NCBI RefSeq assembly: GCF_000338295.1 | Contig: NZ_ANMO01000272.1 | Span: forward strand, 33,746-97,745 | Direction of reading: 5' to 3' | DNA: 64,000 nt | From: Rhodopirellula europaea 6C | GTDB lineage: Bacteria > Planctomycetota > Planctomycetia > Pirellulales > Pirellulaceae | The notes under the pieces: model-generated | Database searches by the model: none | Told to the model about the DNA's origin: nothing | The model's input: the letters and a program-made list of their open reading frames with translations, nothing else | Shown: piece after piece, positions 9,035 through 18,608 of the stretch | Layout: every line of letters starts with the position of its first letter | How positions within the stretch are numbered: position 1 is the first letter of the stretch | Position numbers and translations under genes: made by a program

Positions 9035-9919
9035 TTATTCGGTGATTGAGTCGTCGTCGGAGTTGGGTTCATTCCCCAGTTCCTCGACGTCGACCTGCGT
9101 TCGTTTCTCGGGCATGTCGTAAGCCAACCCGGTTTCCTTGGCCGCTTCGTACATGATGTTTTCATCGGCTCGGGCCTGAGCGATGTCTTCGGCGTCCATT
9201 CGGACTGCACCCCACCAGGCCGCCGTCCCAATAACCGCCAAAACGACACCGAAGGCCACACAAACTTTGGTAGCTCGCTGCTGAGCATGTGGCGAAACCC
9301 AAAATCCCCAGGTGATTCCAGCGGTCCAGATGCCGTTGGCCAAGTGATAAACTGTCGCCAAGACACCCGCCAGGTAAAACGCTGGCCAGACATAGCCCTG
9401 CATCGCTTCGCCAAGTGACGAAGCAGCGTTGTAAGGGTCAAAGCTCGCAAACCCAAGCGGCTCGACGATTGCCAGCCAAAATCCAGCATGGAACCAACCG
9501 TGCAGGTGCAAAACGTGCGTCATCAAGAAAACGAAGGCGATCAAACCAGTCCAGCGTTGCCACACATAACGGCGGTTACCGGTGAATTGATAATTGCCAA
9601 GGTTTGACTTGCCCGTCCTGATGATCCAAACGCCCAAAATCGCGTGGAACAACAACGGGGCAAAAATGCCTCCCCATTCCACCACGGGCAGCAAATTCCC
9701 GAGGCTATGGATCATAAACACCGCCCGTTGGAACGTTTCCGTCCCATTGAGCAGGCTGGCGTTGGTGGTCAAGTGAATGACCATGTAAACGCCCAGCGGC
9801 ACAATCCCGGTCAGCGAGTGCAGTCGTCGAATGGCGAATTCGTGACGCAGGAAAAACGATTGCGAACGAGTGAGTTCAGACACGTGGGTCCAGGTCTTCT
9901 TGAGGTGGAAACTGGCCAA
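9035..9919 (-). CDS. sdhC: succinate dehydrogenase cytochrome b558 subunit
   Basis: A 294-residue membrane anchor of complex II that binds heme and reduces quinone. Five hydrophobic segments are visible. Histidines lie in the expected helix contexts (IRRLHSLTGIVPLGVYMVIHL, FHAILGVWII, FLMTHVLHLHGWFH and VYHLANGIWTAGITWGFW). This is the single-polypeptide five-helix type, so no separate sdhD is needed. The C-terminal extension of about 60 residues is acidic and may be cytoplasmic. The called start is TTG at 9919; it is the first gene of the sdh unit. Confidence 0.93.
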   Translation of the reverse strand: MASFHLKKTWTHVSELTRSQSFFLRHEFAIRRLHSLTGIVPLGVYMVIHLTTNASLLNGTETFQRAVFMIHSLGNLLPVVEWGGIFAPLLFHAILGVWIIRTGKSNLGNYQFTGNRRYVWQRWTGLIAFVFLMTHVLHLHGWFHAGFWLAIVEPLGFASFDPYNAASSLGEAMQGYVWPAFYLAGVLATVYHLANGIWTAGITWGFWVSPHAQQRATKVCVAFGVVLAVIGTAAWWGAVRMDAEDIAQARADENIMYEAAKETGLAYDMPEKRTQVDVEELGNEPNSDDDSITE

Positions 9920-10335
9920 TCGTAGAACCGTCGTTCACCGTTTGAGATAACGCAACAACGCGTCCATCGTATCGGTTCCATCGGCTCCACCATCGGAGTT
10001 TACGCCTTGCGGACGGTTCAGCCTAGAGAGCCGCGGGAATCGTTCCCCACAACTGCGACCATCTGTCGCTGAAGTGTCCTCCTGACAACGTCGGTGCTTT
10101 CCTCGCTTGCGATCAAACCGCCAGTTGGGTCCAGAAGCCTGAAAATGCGGATAGTCGCAGAATGCCTGCCCGTAAAACGCTTTGGTGGGCATCGAGCACC
10201 ACGTGGGCAGTCGAAACGACGCCGATATGCGAGGTACCAAGTGATTATTTCGTGAATTGATTTCTTCTTTCGAATCATTGGGACTCGACTTTTGATGTCA
10301 GTGGTTATCCTGACACCGAACACGTTGACCTTCGT
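9920..10335. other. intergenic region between sdhC and the phosphoesterase gene
   Basis: 416 bases between divergent genes. It should hold the sdhCAB promoter on the minus strand and a promoter for the plus-strand phosphoesterase. Short open frames on the minus strand here have Arg/Ser/Cys-rich translations and no recognisable features, so I do not call them. No tRNA-like cloverleaf or terminator was seen. Confidence 0.4.
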
Positions 10336-11352
10336 TTGGCCCGATGGACCACCCTGTTGATCACTTTTTTGCCCACTCAATCGTCCGCCGTTTTGCCTCC
10401 TCGCCGCCGGCGAACGGAGTCCCCTTCACGATCTGAAGTGACGGTTGCGCCCGCGAAAGCGGCGGCTGAACACCGCGCAACCCGGTCAGTTCGTTCGATC
10501 TTCATCAGCGACGTTCATCTCGGTCTTCGCCACGCCCAAGTCGACCGGCTGCTTGCCTTTCTCAACAGCCACTCACCTGAACACTTGTATCTAGTTGGTG
10601 ATTTCATTGACGCCCGCGTGTTGCACATGCAGCCGTATTGGCCGCCAATTTATGACCGCTTGCTGAATCGGTTGGCCGAACTCGCCGCGGAAGGCACGGC
10701 AATTTGTTACACGCCGGGAAATCATGACGACTACCTGCGGCATGTGGACTGGCCCCATACCGCCGAGTCGGATGACGTGACCATCGGCGAGCAATTCGTT
10801 CACGAAACCTTCGATGGCCGCCGCATCGTGGTCCTGCACGGTGACCAATTCGATAAAGTCGAGCGCCAAGCCCATTGGCTCTCACTGATCGGCACGTTCC
10901 TGTACACGATTTTGCTGACCGCTGACCGAGCGATCAACCGCGTGTTGAAATGGTTGCGAATGAAGCCTCGGCGGATCAGCCGTTATTTGAAACAGACCAC
11001 AAAACGCATGGTTCAGTGGGTCAGCGGATTCAAATCAAAAGTCCGCCAGCACGCTTGCGAAAATGATTGCGACGCAATCGTTTGCGGCCACATTCACATT
11101 CCAACCGTACGACGACTCAGCCCCACGTCGGACAATCCCAATGCCAAGCGTCCTTTGTATTTCAACCTGGGCGACTGGGTCGAAAACGCCACTGCGATGG
11201 TTGAGTACGGAAACGGAGAACTGGAACTGATCGATTTCGACCAACCCGATCGAGTCCCCCCGGCATCCGCCAAATCTCAATCCCAAGCCACTGACCAACT
11301 CACCCCCAAAGCCGCCGCCATCAAACGCCACCTCTTCACCGGCATGGGGTGA
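10336..11352 (+). CDS. LpxH-like calcineurin-type metallophosphoesterase
   Basis: A 338-residue phosphoesterase with all the metal-binding blocks: DVHLG (59-63), GDFID (88-92), GNHDD (128-132), HGD (168-170) and GHIH near residue 252. The order and spacing resemble UDP-2,3-diacylglucosamine diphosphatase (LpxH) and its close homologues, which cleave UDP-2,3-diacylglucosamine in lipid A synthesis. A basic insert (residues about 190-240) separates HGD from GHIH. The first 50 residues are low complexity, so the TTG start is uncertain; a GTG at 10438 is an alternative. LpxI, the unrelated enzyme for the same step, is encoded at 15607, so this protein may act on another substrate. Confidence 0.8.
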   Translation: MARWTTLLITFLPTQSSAVLPPRRRRTESPSRSEVTVAPAKAAAEHRATRSVRSIFISDVHLGLRHAQVDRLLAFLNSHSPEHLYLVGDFIDARVLHMQPYWPPIYDRLLNRLAELAAEGTAICYTPGNHDDYLRHVDWPHTAESDDVTIGEQFVHETFDGRRIVVLHGDQFDKVERQAHWLSLIGTFLYTILLTADRAINRVLKWLRMKPRRISRYLKQTTKRMVQWVSGFKSKVRQHACENDCDAIVCGHIHIPTVRRLSPTSDNPNAKRPLYFNLGDWVENATAMVEYGNGELELIDFDQPDRVPPASAKSQSQATDQLTPKAAAIKRHLFTGMG

Positions 11353-11507
11353 GCGGGGACTCACACGATCGTTTGATGCGTTCAGGTTGACGTGATAGAT
11401 CTTCACCACCGTTCTGTGCGCGGGTTCTAAGACCGAACCCACGACACAATTCCAGTTGCATCATCACCCTTTCAGCAAAGCTCAGGAATGGTCGCACAAG
11501 AGCCTGA

Positions 11508-13127
11508 TTAGGTGGAGGCTTTCATTCGGGACTGGATCTCTGAAATGACGTCGTCGATTTTGACTCGGGTTTGTTCCAGGGTGTCTCGGTCGCGGATGGT
11601 GACCGTTTTGTCCGTCAGCGAATCGCCATCGACGGTGATGCAGTACGGCGTTCCAGCCTCGTCCTGACGACGGTAACGTCGACCCACCGCACCCTTGGCG
11701 TCGTAGAAGACGTTGTAGTGCTCTTTGAGCGCACCGTAGATCTCTTGCGCGACTTCCGGCATCCCGTCCTTCTTCACGAGCGGGAATACGGCGGCTTTGA
11801 TCGGTGCCAAACGTGGGTCCAATTTCATGACCGTTCGAGTTTGCATCTTGCCGTTTTCGTCGGGCGCTTCGTCTTCCGTGTACGCTTCGCAGAGGAACGC
11901 GAGTGCAGCACGGTCCGCACCTGCGGAAGGCTCGATCACGTGCGGCACGAATTTCTCGTTCGTGATGTCGTCGCGGTAGGCAAGGTCTTTGCCGCTGCCG
12001 CGATGCTTCGGCTTGCCGTGCTCGTTCAGTTCGACGGTCATCGGATTGGTTGCCGGATCCAGCTTGCCTTCCATGTGGCTGCGAAGGTCGAAATCGCCGC
12101 GGTGCGCGATACCTTCCAATTCGCCATATTCACCTTCGGGAAGGAAGGGGAACGCGTACTCGATGTCGGCGGTTCCGACGCTGTAGTGAGCCAGTTCCTC
12201 GGTGTGGTGCTCCCGCATGATTAGCGATTCGCTGGACAAACCGAGTTTGGTGTACCAAGCCATTCGGCGATCACGCCAATAGCGGTACCACTCCTGCGAC
12301 TGATTTGGGTGGCAGAAGAATTCGATCTCCATCTGCTCGAACTCACGCGAACGGAACGTGAAGTTTCGCGGAGTGATTTCGTTGCGGAAGCTCTTGCCGA
12401 CCTGGCCAATTCCAAATGGGATGCGAACGCGAGAACTGTCGACGACGTTCTTGAAGTTGACGAAAATGCCTTGCGCGGTTTCCGGACGCAAGAATGTCGT
12501 GTCTTCCTCGCCACCCAAAGCACCCAAGGTGGTCTTGAACATCAAGTTGAATTCGCGGGGCTCGGTCAGTGTTCCGAGTGTCTTCGCATCGGGAGCGAGG
12601 ACGTTGTCGGTCGAATCGAGCTTGTCCAGCGTTAGCGATTCTTTTTCGACGGTCAGTTCATCCGCGTTTTTGGGACGAAGCTTGAAAAACTTCATGCCAC
12701 GGCGTCGCACTTCGTCTTCTTCTTGCTCGATCTCAGCAAGCGTTGAAACAAAGATCTTGGTGCCTTGGTATTCCACAAAACGACCACGGACTTGGTCAAA
12801 GCGATATCGTTTCTTCGATTCGCGGCAATCCACCATGTGATCGTGGAAAAGATCGTAGTGGCCGCTGCACTTCCAAACCTGCGGGTGCATGATGATCGTG
12901 CAATCCAGCCCCACCATCTCGAACGTTGATGGAGCACCGGCGGGCGACACCAATTCGTTGTGCCCGGAGATCATGTCGTGCCACCACGCATCTTTCAGAT
13001 TGCGTTTTAGCTCCACGCCCAACGGTCCGTAGTCCCAGAAGCCTTGGACACCGCCGTAAATTTCGCTGGATTGAAAAAGAAAACCGCGTCGTTTGCACAA
13101 CGACACCAAGGCGTCCATTGATTTCAT
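11508..13127 (-). CDS. glyS: glycyl-tRNA synthetase, homodimeric class II type
   Basis: Attaches glycine to tRNA-Gly using ATP. From the ATG at 13127 the product is 539 residues. It begins MKSMDALVSLCKRRGFLFQSS, the usual N-terminus of the single-chain (alpha2, GlyQS) enzyme. Class II motifs are present: FLRPETAQGIFVNF, motif 2 VGKSFRNEITPRNF with REFEQMEIEFF, and motif 3 EPSAGADRAAL. A C-terminal anticodon-binding domain (PIKAAVFPLVKKDG ...) follows. The open frame extends upstream to 13184, but the added residues do not match the family, so I chose the internal ATG. It stands alone between unrelated genes. Confidence 0.95.
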   Translation of the reverse strand: MKSMDALVSLCKRRGFLFQSSEIYGGVQGFWDYGPLGVELKRNLKDAWWHDMISGHNELVSPAGAPSTFEMVGLDCTIIMHPQVWKCSGHYDLFHDHMVDCRESKKRYRFDQVRGRFVEYQGTKIFVSTLAEIEQEEDEVRRRGMKFFKLRPKNADELTVEKESLTLDKLDSTDNVLAPDAKTLGTLTEPREFNLMFKTTLGALGGEEDTTFLRPETAQGIFVNFKNVVDSSRVRIPFGIGQVGKSFRNEITPRNFTFRSREFEQMEIEFFCHPNQSQEWYRYWRDRRMAWYTKLGLSSESLIMREHHTEELAHYSVGTADIEYAFPFLPEGEYGELEGIAHRGDFDLRSHMEGKLDPATNPMTVELNEHGKPKHRGSGKDLAYRDDITNEKFVPHVIEPSAGADRAALAFLCEAYTEDEAPDENGKMQTRTVMKLDPRLAPIKAAVFPLVKKDGMPEVAQEIYGALKEHYNVFYDAKGAVGRRYRRQDEAGTPYCITVDGDSLTDKTVTIRDRDTLEQTRVKIDDVISEIQSRMKAST

Positions 13128-13299
13128 GAGAATCGGGCAGGCAATCGAGGAGTGAAGGGAAATCCAACCCAACATTGTCCCCAAATTCGTTCGCTAGCCT
13201 ATCCCACTGGTCCAAACGCGAAGAACCGTGAATCTGCCCTGAGTTGACAGCGTTTGGAACGAAAAACCGCCGAAATCCCGGGAGATTTCAAACCGGAAT

Positions 13300-14289
13300 T
13301 CAATAGCGGGACGAGCCGAATCCGGCCGGAGTGGCCATTTGCGTGCCGCCCGCATTGAACGATGCCGCGTCGCGGGTCGAGTTGATTTGACGGCTGAGTG
13401 CCGCCACTCGTTCGCTGACCATCGCACCGTTGGGGCCCAAAACGCCTCCACCCAGGGCGAGAGCACGCTGGTAATTCTGCAATGCCTGAACAGGATCGTT
13501 GCTGGCCTCTCTCAAACGAGCCAGTGCCAACCACGCTCGAGCGTTGTTGGCGTCTTGTTGCACGGCGTCTTCCAGGTACTTCAGTGCGGTTTGTGGCTCG
13601 CCGTGCTCTTCATAGAGGCGCGCCAATTCGATGCGTGGCTCGGCCAGGGCTGGATTTTGGGCCGCCCAGTTCTTCAGCAGAGTGAAGGCTCGGTCGGGAC
13701 GGCCGGAATCAACCAGCAATACCGCCAATCCGCGATGACAGTCGACGTGATTGGGATCGTGATCCAGACATTGATTGTAAAGGGCTTCGCTTTGGCGGAT
13801 CAGATTGGGATCTTGTCGCTGATTTCCCAATCGATGCGTCGTGGCGGCCAAGTTGTAGTAGCCGTCCGAGTCGGTTGGATCCGAAGCAATCGCTTTCTGA
13901 AATTGCTCCATCGCCGCCGTGTATTGTCCTTGGTTGTACAGAGCCGCACCTTGCGTGTTCTGACTTCCGGCGGCCCATTGGCACCCGGTCATCGTGGCGA
14001 AAATCGTTCCCGCGATCAGGGAGGCGGTCAAACAACTCCAAATGGTCAATCGACTTTGCCGAACGGGCTCAGTTGCCGATCCCGCCGCCGCGTTGTCATT
14101 TGGATTGAAAATCCGCAAACCGTTCGGGTTCGTTGTGGTCGCGTCATTGGCATGCAACGGCTTGCCGACCGAAACCGGGGAGGCGGACGAAAGATAAGAA
14201 TCGTTGCGAAGAGCAGGGCTGGGCATCGTTAGCGACTGGGTGCTGGAGCCATTCGGAAAACGCGCAGGTTGAACACTAACGCGCGTCAT
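13300..14289 (-). CDS. TPR-repeat protein, possible lipoprotein
   Basis: A 329-residue protein. Residues about 81-103 form a hydrophobic segment ending in TGCQW, which looks like a lipobox cysteine or a membrane anchor; this is unusually far from the N-terminus. After it come several tetratricopeptide repeats (ALYNQGQYTAAMEQFQKAI, DGYYNLAATTHRLG, PRIELARLYEEHGEPQTAL, ARAWLALARLREASNDPVQA). TPRs mediate protein-protein contacts, so it may be an envelope scaffold. The N-terminal 80 residues are low complexity and the start is uncertain; an ATG at residue 22 is an alternative. Confidence 0.75.
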   Translation of the reverse strand: MTRVSVQPARFPNGSSTQSLTMPSPALRNDSYLSSASPVSVGKPLHANDATTTNPNGLRIFNPNDNAAAGSATEPVRQSRLTIWSCLTASLIAGTIFATMTGCQWAAGSQNTQGAALYNQGQYTAAMEQFQKAIASDPTDSDGYYNLAATTHRLGNQRQDPNLIRQSEALYNQCLDHDPNHVDCHRGLAVLLVDSGRPDRAFTLLKNWAAQNPALAEPRIELARLYEEHGEPQTALKYLEDAVQQDANNARAWLALARLREASNDPVQALQNYQRALALGGGVLGPNGAMVSERVAALSRQINSTRDAASFNAGGTQMATPAGFGSSRY

Positions 14290-14432
14290 GCAGCCCTGTA
14301 CTAGTCCTTTCTGACGAACCGTCGCAAGACCGACGATTCACGTTGCGTCAATTTGTGGGTTGCCGCTACAAGGAAGGCACCCACGGTCTCGCCCCGCACC
14401 CCGACACACGTCACGAAAAAAGGATTTTTCAA

Positions 14433-15575
14433 ATGGCGTCTTCCAACGGATTGTCACTGCAAGAAATCGCCGATCTCGTCGGTGGTCAATTGCTCGACTT
14501 CAGCGACTGCACCACTGACGAGGCCAATGCGTCGGACGGTGCCGTTCAAGGAAAATCCCCGAGCGTTGAAATCTCCTCCACAATTTGCACGGGTGCTGCT
14601 CCGCCGGCCGAAGCGGGACCTCAACAAATCACGCTGATCGACCAAGCCAACCACGCGGGCCAATTGGCTGACAGCCAAGCCTTCGCGGTGATCGCACCCG
14701 AATACGTGGCAGCCTCCCCGATTCGCTTGCAGATTTTGGTCGATGATCCCCACGCAGCGTTCACGAAACTGGTCAGCCACTACCGTCCGGCACTTGGCGA
14801 GACAATGCCGGTCAGCGGAATCGATCCGACAGCCAAGGTGGATCCAACCAGCCAAGTGCATCCCTCGGCCAACATCGGTGCGAATGTCGAAATCGGTCCC
14901 GGTTGCACCATCGCACCGGGAGTCAACATTGGGGCGGGGTGCCAAATCGGTGCGGACAGCACGCTTCATCCCAACGTGACTCTGTATGCCTACTGCCAAC
15001 TTGGCGAGCGTGTCACGCTGCATGCCGGCACCGTCGTGGGAGCCCACGGCTTTGGATACAAAATGGTCGACGGTCGCCACATCCCAACGGCACAACTCGG
15101 CTATGTCGTGATCGAAAACGATGTGGAAGTCGGCGCCAGCTCAACGATCGACCGTGGCACTTATGGTGCGACACGAATCGGTGAAGGCACCAAGATCGAC
15201 AACCAAGTCATGATCGCGCACAACTGCCAAATTGGTCGACACAACTTGTTGTGCAGCCAAGTCGGAATCGCAGGCAGCTGCACAACCGGGGACTATGTCG
15301 TCTTGGCCGGCCAAGTCGGGCTGAAGGACCACATCGCATTGGCCGACGGAGTCATCGTCGGTGCTCAAGCCGGTGTGATGGATGACCTTGCTCCCAACCA
15401 AGTTTATTTAGGTTCGCCAGCAACACCGCAACGCGATCAAATGCAGATCATGGCCGTTCAACGCAAACTGCCGGAGATGCGTCGTGAACTGAAACGACTG
15501 ACTCAACGAATCGGTCGGCTGAGTGAAGCTTTGGAAGAACAACCCGCCGACACCAACCAGCGCAAAGCGGCCTAA
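14433..15575 (+). CDS. lpxD: UDP-3-O-acylglucosamine N-acyltransferase
   Basis: Third enzyme of lipid A synthesis: transfers a hydroxyacyl chain from acyl carrier protein to UDP-3-O-acylglucosamine. From the ATG at 14433 the product is 380 residues. The N-terminal uridine-binding domain starts SLQEIADLVGGQL, followed by a left-handed beta-helix of hexapeptide repeats (IDPTAKVDPTSQVHPSANIG onward) with the family block GAHGFGYKMVDG and the catalytic-type histidine in MIAHNCQIGRHN. A purine-rich stretch AAAAAAGGA precedes the ATG, which supports this start over the longer open frame. The next gene is lpxI, from the same pathway. Confidence 0.95.
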   Translation: MASSNGLSLQEIADLVGGQLLDFSDCTTDEANASDGAVQGKSPSVEISSTICTGAAPPAEAGPQQITLIDQANHAGQLADSQAFAVIAPEYVAASPIRLQILVDDPHAAFTKLVSHYRPALGETMPVSGIDPTAKVDPTSQVHPSANIGANVEIGPGCTIAPGVNIGAGCQIGADSTLHPNVTLYAYCQLGERVTLHAGTVVGAHGFGYKMVDGRHIPTAQLGYVVIENDVEVGASSTIDRGTYGATRIGEGTKIDNQVMIAHNCQIGRHNLLCSQVGIAGSCTTGDYVVLAGQVGLKDHIALADGVIVGAQAGVMDDLAPNQVYLGSPATPQRDQMQIMAVQRKLPEMRRELKRLTQRIGRLSEALEEQPADTNQRKAA

Positions 15576-15606
15576 TCAACTTAGGTTCCCGCATAGCTGC
15601 ACTGCC

Positions 15607-16587
15607 ATGACAAACGCTCTCCCAATGCGACACGCGGTTCACGATACCAGCGAAAGCCGGCCGCTTGATTGCGAATCAATTCTCCGCGACGTGCCCGATG
15701 GCGCGCCGGTTGGTTTGATCGCGGGGTGGGGACGTTTTCCAATCTGCGTTGCCGAAAAGCTGAAGGCACTCGGGCATCCGGTTCACTGCGTGGCTATCAC
15801 CGGTCATGCGGGCGATGAGCTCAACGACATTTGTGAAAGCGTGCTTTGGTCAGGCGTGGGTCGTTTCGGAGGCCATCTTCGATACTTCAAACGCAATGAC
15901 GTCGCGCATGTGACGATGGCAGGAAAACTCTTCAAGTCAGATTTGCTTTACAGTGGTTCGGTTTGGATTCGTCATACGCCGGACTGGACGTGTATCAAGA
16001 CATTTTGGCCCTGCTTGTTTGGCGCTCGCCGAGACGCACGCGACGACAGATTGCTCGGTGCGGTGATCGACACCTATGAGAATCACGCGATGAAAATATG
16101 CTCCGCTACGGACTTAGCCCCTGAGTTGCTTGCCAAAACAGGACAACTGACTCGCCGTAAACCTTCATCAGTGATTCAGTCTGACATTTCTGCTGGATGG
16201 CAAATCGCGAAAACGATGGGTGGATTGGATATCGGACAAGCCATCACGATCAAAGATGGAACGATCATCGCAGTCGAGGCCATTGAAGGCACCGACGCGT
16301 GCATCGCACGAACTGGCGAACTATGTCGTCGCGGTGGTTGGACATTGGTCAAAGTCAGCAAACCAGATCAAGACATGCGGTTCGACGTGCCAACGATCGG
16401 GCCCCAAACGATTCAACGCGTTCATGAAGCAGGCGGAGCGGCGATCGCAATCGAAGCCGAAAAAACGATCCTGCTCGACAGCGAAGAAACCATCCAACTT
16501 GCCGACCGACTCGGGATCGCTTTGGTAGCGATGGCATCTGCTGATACCATGGAAGACCACCTGTCGTCTTCTCGAAAAGCAGCCTGA
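15607..16587 (+). CDS. lpxI: UDP-2,3-diacylglucosamine diphosphatase, LpxI type (DUF1009)
   Basis: Cleaves UDP-2,3-diacylglucosamine to lipid X and UMP in lipid A synthesis, by a mechanism unrelated to LpxH. The 326-residue product shows family features: PVGLIAGWGRFPICVAEKLK near the start, a middle domain with GRFGGHLRYFKRNDVAHVTMAGK, and the C-terminal domain with GQAITIKDGTIIAVEAIEGTD and DVPTIGPQTI. The frame is open upstream into lpxD, but the ATG at 15607 gives the natural N-terminus, 31 bases after the lpxD stop. It lies four bases before ispE. Confidence 0.93.
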   Translation: MTNALPMRHAVHDTSESRPLDCESILRDVPDGAPVGLIAGWGRFPICVAEKLKALGHPVHCVAITGHAGDELNDICESVLWSGVGRFGGHLRYFKRNDVAHVTMAGKLFKSDLLYSGSVWIRHTPDWTCIKTFWPCLFGARRDARDDRLLGAVIDTYENHAMKICSATDLAPELLAKTGQLTRRKPSSVIQSDISAGWQIAKTMGGLDIGQAITIKDGTIIAVEAIEGTDACIARTGELCRRGGWTLVKVSKPDQDMRFDVPTIGPQTIQRVHEAGGAAIAIEAEKTILLDSEETIQLADRLGIALVAMASADTMEDHLSSSRKAA

Positions 16588-16591
16588 ACCA

Positions 16592-17581
16592 GTGACCGAA
16601 TCTCGTTGGTATTCCACGTCGCCTCCCGCCAAACTCAATCTCTTTCTCGAGCTCTTGGCACGTCGCGATGACGGTTTTCATGAACTGGATACCGTGATGG
16701 TCGCGATCGATTGGCGTGATGAACTTCGCGTTCGTCACACAACGGTTCCCGGCGTCCAACTGTCGGTTGATTGGACGGATGGACGAACTTCGGTTGCTGC
16801 AGAATTGCAAGTCGATGAAGACAACGAATTGCTGCTTGTCCCGACCGATGACAAAAATCTCGTCGTGCGTGCTCTCAATCGCCTCACCGAAACGTTGCGT
16901 TTAGAAGGCGGCTGGGAAGTTCAACTGAGCAAAAACATTCCAAGTGGGGCGGGAATGGGTGGCGCCAGCAGTGATGCGGCTTCGGCTTTGAAATTGGGAT
17001 GGGCCGCCGCATGCGAGACACAATCTGATCTGTCGGCAACGCTTAAGAACGAAACGCTGCTTTCCTTGGCCGCGGAAATTGGAAGTGATGTCCCATTTTT
17101 CTTAGGTGATCTGGAAGCCGATCGTGTTGTCCAATGCGCGCATGCAACGGGACGCGGTGAGAAATTGAAGTTCTTCACATTAGCCAATCCGCTGCACGCA
17201 GTCGTGATTTACCCCGCGGCGAGTATTTCGACCGCACAAGTCTATTCAAGGTGCCAAGTCCCCGATTCTCCCCAATCTAGCAACGATTTACTGCGTGCTT
17301 TGCAAGGAATCACAGCGGAATCCGAGTTTTCATTGCATAACGCCTTGCAAGCGCCCGCACGCGGGCTTTCATCGCGCATCGATCCCGCCCTAGAATGTCT
17401 GTCGAAGGCTGGACTGACACATTGCCACATGACGGGCAGCGGTTCGGCTTGCTTCGCTTTGGCAGACTCGTCGCAACAAGCAGCAATCGCTGCGGAAACT
17501 TTGCGTTCGACTTTTCCGGGCGGCGCATTGATCCGAGCGGTTATGAGTTATGTGGTGCCGTCGGAGATCCACATCGCATAG
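16592..17581 (+). CDS. ispE: 4-diphosphocytidyl-2-C-methyl-D-erythritol kinase
   Basis: Phosphorylates CDP-methylerythritol in the non-mevalonate isoprenoid pathway. The 329-residue GHMP kinase starts with GTG. It has the substrate-binding block SPPAKLNLFLELLARRDDGFHEL, the ATP-binding loop PSGAGMGGASSDAAS near residues 111-126, and the C-terminal GHMP motif MTGSGSACFALAD. It begins four bases after lpxI and ends nine bases before spoVG. The ispE-spoVG neighbourhood also occurs in Firmicutes. Confidence 0.95.
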   Translation: MTESRWYSTSPPAKLNLFLELLARRDDGFHELDTVMVAIDWRDELRVRHTTVPGVQLSVDWTDGRTSVAAELQVDEDNELLLVPTDDKNLVVRALNRLTETLRLEGGWEVQLSKNIPSGAGMGGASSDAASALKLGWAAACETQSDLSATLKNETLLSLAAEIGSDVPFFLGDLEADRVVQCAHATGRGEKLKFFTLANPLHAVVIYPAASISTAQVYSRCQVPDSPQSSNDLLRALQGITAESEFSLHNALQAPARGLSSRIDPALECLSKAGLTHCHMTGSGSACFALADSSQQAAIAAETLRSTFPGGALIRAVMSYVVPSEIHIA

Positions 17582-17590
17582 GGGTACGTC

Positions 17591-18298
17591 GTGGAAATTA
17601 CCGAGATTCGCATCAAGCTGATGGAAAGTTCGGAGGATCGTCTACGGGCGTTTTGCTCGATCACCATTGATCAATCATTCGTCGTTCGTGATTTGAAAAT
17701 CATCGACGGTACGAGCGGTCCCTTCGTCGCGATGCCTAGCCGAAAGTTGACCGGCCACTGCGGACGTTGCAGTTCGAAGAACCACCTGCGAGCAACCTAC
17801 TGCAACCATTGTGGCGCCAAGCTGAGCGGCCACAACGCGAACTCGCCACAAAAGCTCTACGCGGATGTCGCACACCCCATCAACAGCGAATGCCGCGAAA
17901 TGATTCAGCAGGCGGTGATCGAAGAATTCGAGGCCGAACTCGATCGATCGCAGCAACCCGGTTACCGAAGTCGTTACGAGGACGACTTTGACGCCGGAGA
18001 CTACGACGAAGCCGACTACGCCAATTCCTCCTCAGGTGATTCCGGTTCAGTATCCAACGAAGGTTCCGATCGCGGCAATGCAACGGAAGACGATTCAGAA
18101 ACACTGATCGTTCGCGGCGAGCAAGGCGATGAAAAACGCATCCCTCAACCCCATCTTCATCGTCGTGGCGGAGGATCTCGCGGCTCGACCGTGACCAATT
18201 CGCCCAACCGCGACGCTGGTGGAGCGACACCCGACGAATCGTCGCAAGACAGTTCGGATCCGTTTGACGACTTTGGGTCTGGCATTTTCAATGACTGA
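17591..18298 (+). CDS. spoVG: SpoVG-family regulator with an inserted zinc ribbon
   Basis: SpoVG proteins are small nucleic-acid-binding regulators. Residues 1-51 ([20 protein letters not shown] ... FVAMPSRK) are the typical first half, and residues about 87-112 ([20 protein letters not shown]) are the typical second half. Between them sits a four-cysteine zinc-ribbon-like insert (C57xxC60 and C71xxC74, in HCGRC and CNHCG). The C-terminal 120 residues are acidic, Ser/Asp/Glu rich and look disordered. At 235 residues it is more than twice the usual SpoVG length. It starts with GTG nine bases after ispE and its end overlaps the next gene by eight bases. Confidence 0.88.
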   Translation: MEITEIRIKLMESSEDRLRAFCSITIDQSFVVRDLKIIDGTSGPFVAMPSRKLTGHCGRCSSKNHLRATYCNHCGAKLSGHNANSPQKLYADVAHPINSECREMIQQAVIEEFEAELDRSQQPGYRSRYEDDFDAGDYDEADYANSSSGDSGSVSNEGSDRGNATEDDSETLIVRGEQGDEKRIPQPHLHRRGGGSRGSTVTNSPNRDAGGATPDESSQDSSDPFDDFGSGIFND

Positions 18299-18608
18299 CG
18301 CCGCCCCCGTTCATCCGCCCGCCTCCAGGACACCTTCAAGCAACGCACCCCGCCCACAGGTCAGCATCGCGGTATCGCTGCTGCTGGTCCTGATCAGCGC
18401 CGTCTTTCTGGCAGGGTTGTTTTATGCGTCTCGCGTTCCGAGCGTCCAAACCGACATCGCGATTTGGGCGGGTGCGAAACCTCCCGAAGATGACTCCGGC
18501 AGCCTCGCGCAGGTGCTGTTTATCATGTTCACCTTCACCTCGCCGCTCGTGATTGCGATGACGCTGTCATTGGTGATGTCCGTTTGGAACAAGATCACAC
18601 GAACGTGA
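18291..18608 (+). CDS. small two-helix membrane protein
   Basis: 105 residues. After a Pro/Ser-rich cytoplasmic-looking N-terminus there are two hydrophobic helices, residues about 27-46 ([20 protein letters not shown]) and about 79-99 ([20 protein letters not shown]). A short loop with KPPEDDSG lies between them. It overlaps the spoVG stop by eight bases, and its TGA overlaps the GTG of the methyltransferase gene, so it is translationally linked to both. I recognise no family. Confidence 0.75.
   Translation: MTDAAPVHPPASRTPSSNAPRPQVSIAVSLLLVLISAVFLAGLFYASRVPSVQTDIAIWAGAKPPEDDSGSLAQVLFIMFTFTSPLVIAMTLSLVMSVWNKITRT

Noticed and set aside
10018..10380. A 120-residue minus-strand open frame upstream of sdhC
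   Set aside because: Arg/Ser-rich translation, no recognised features, and it overlaps the start of the phosphoesterase gene. It lies in the expected promoter region.
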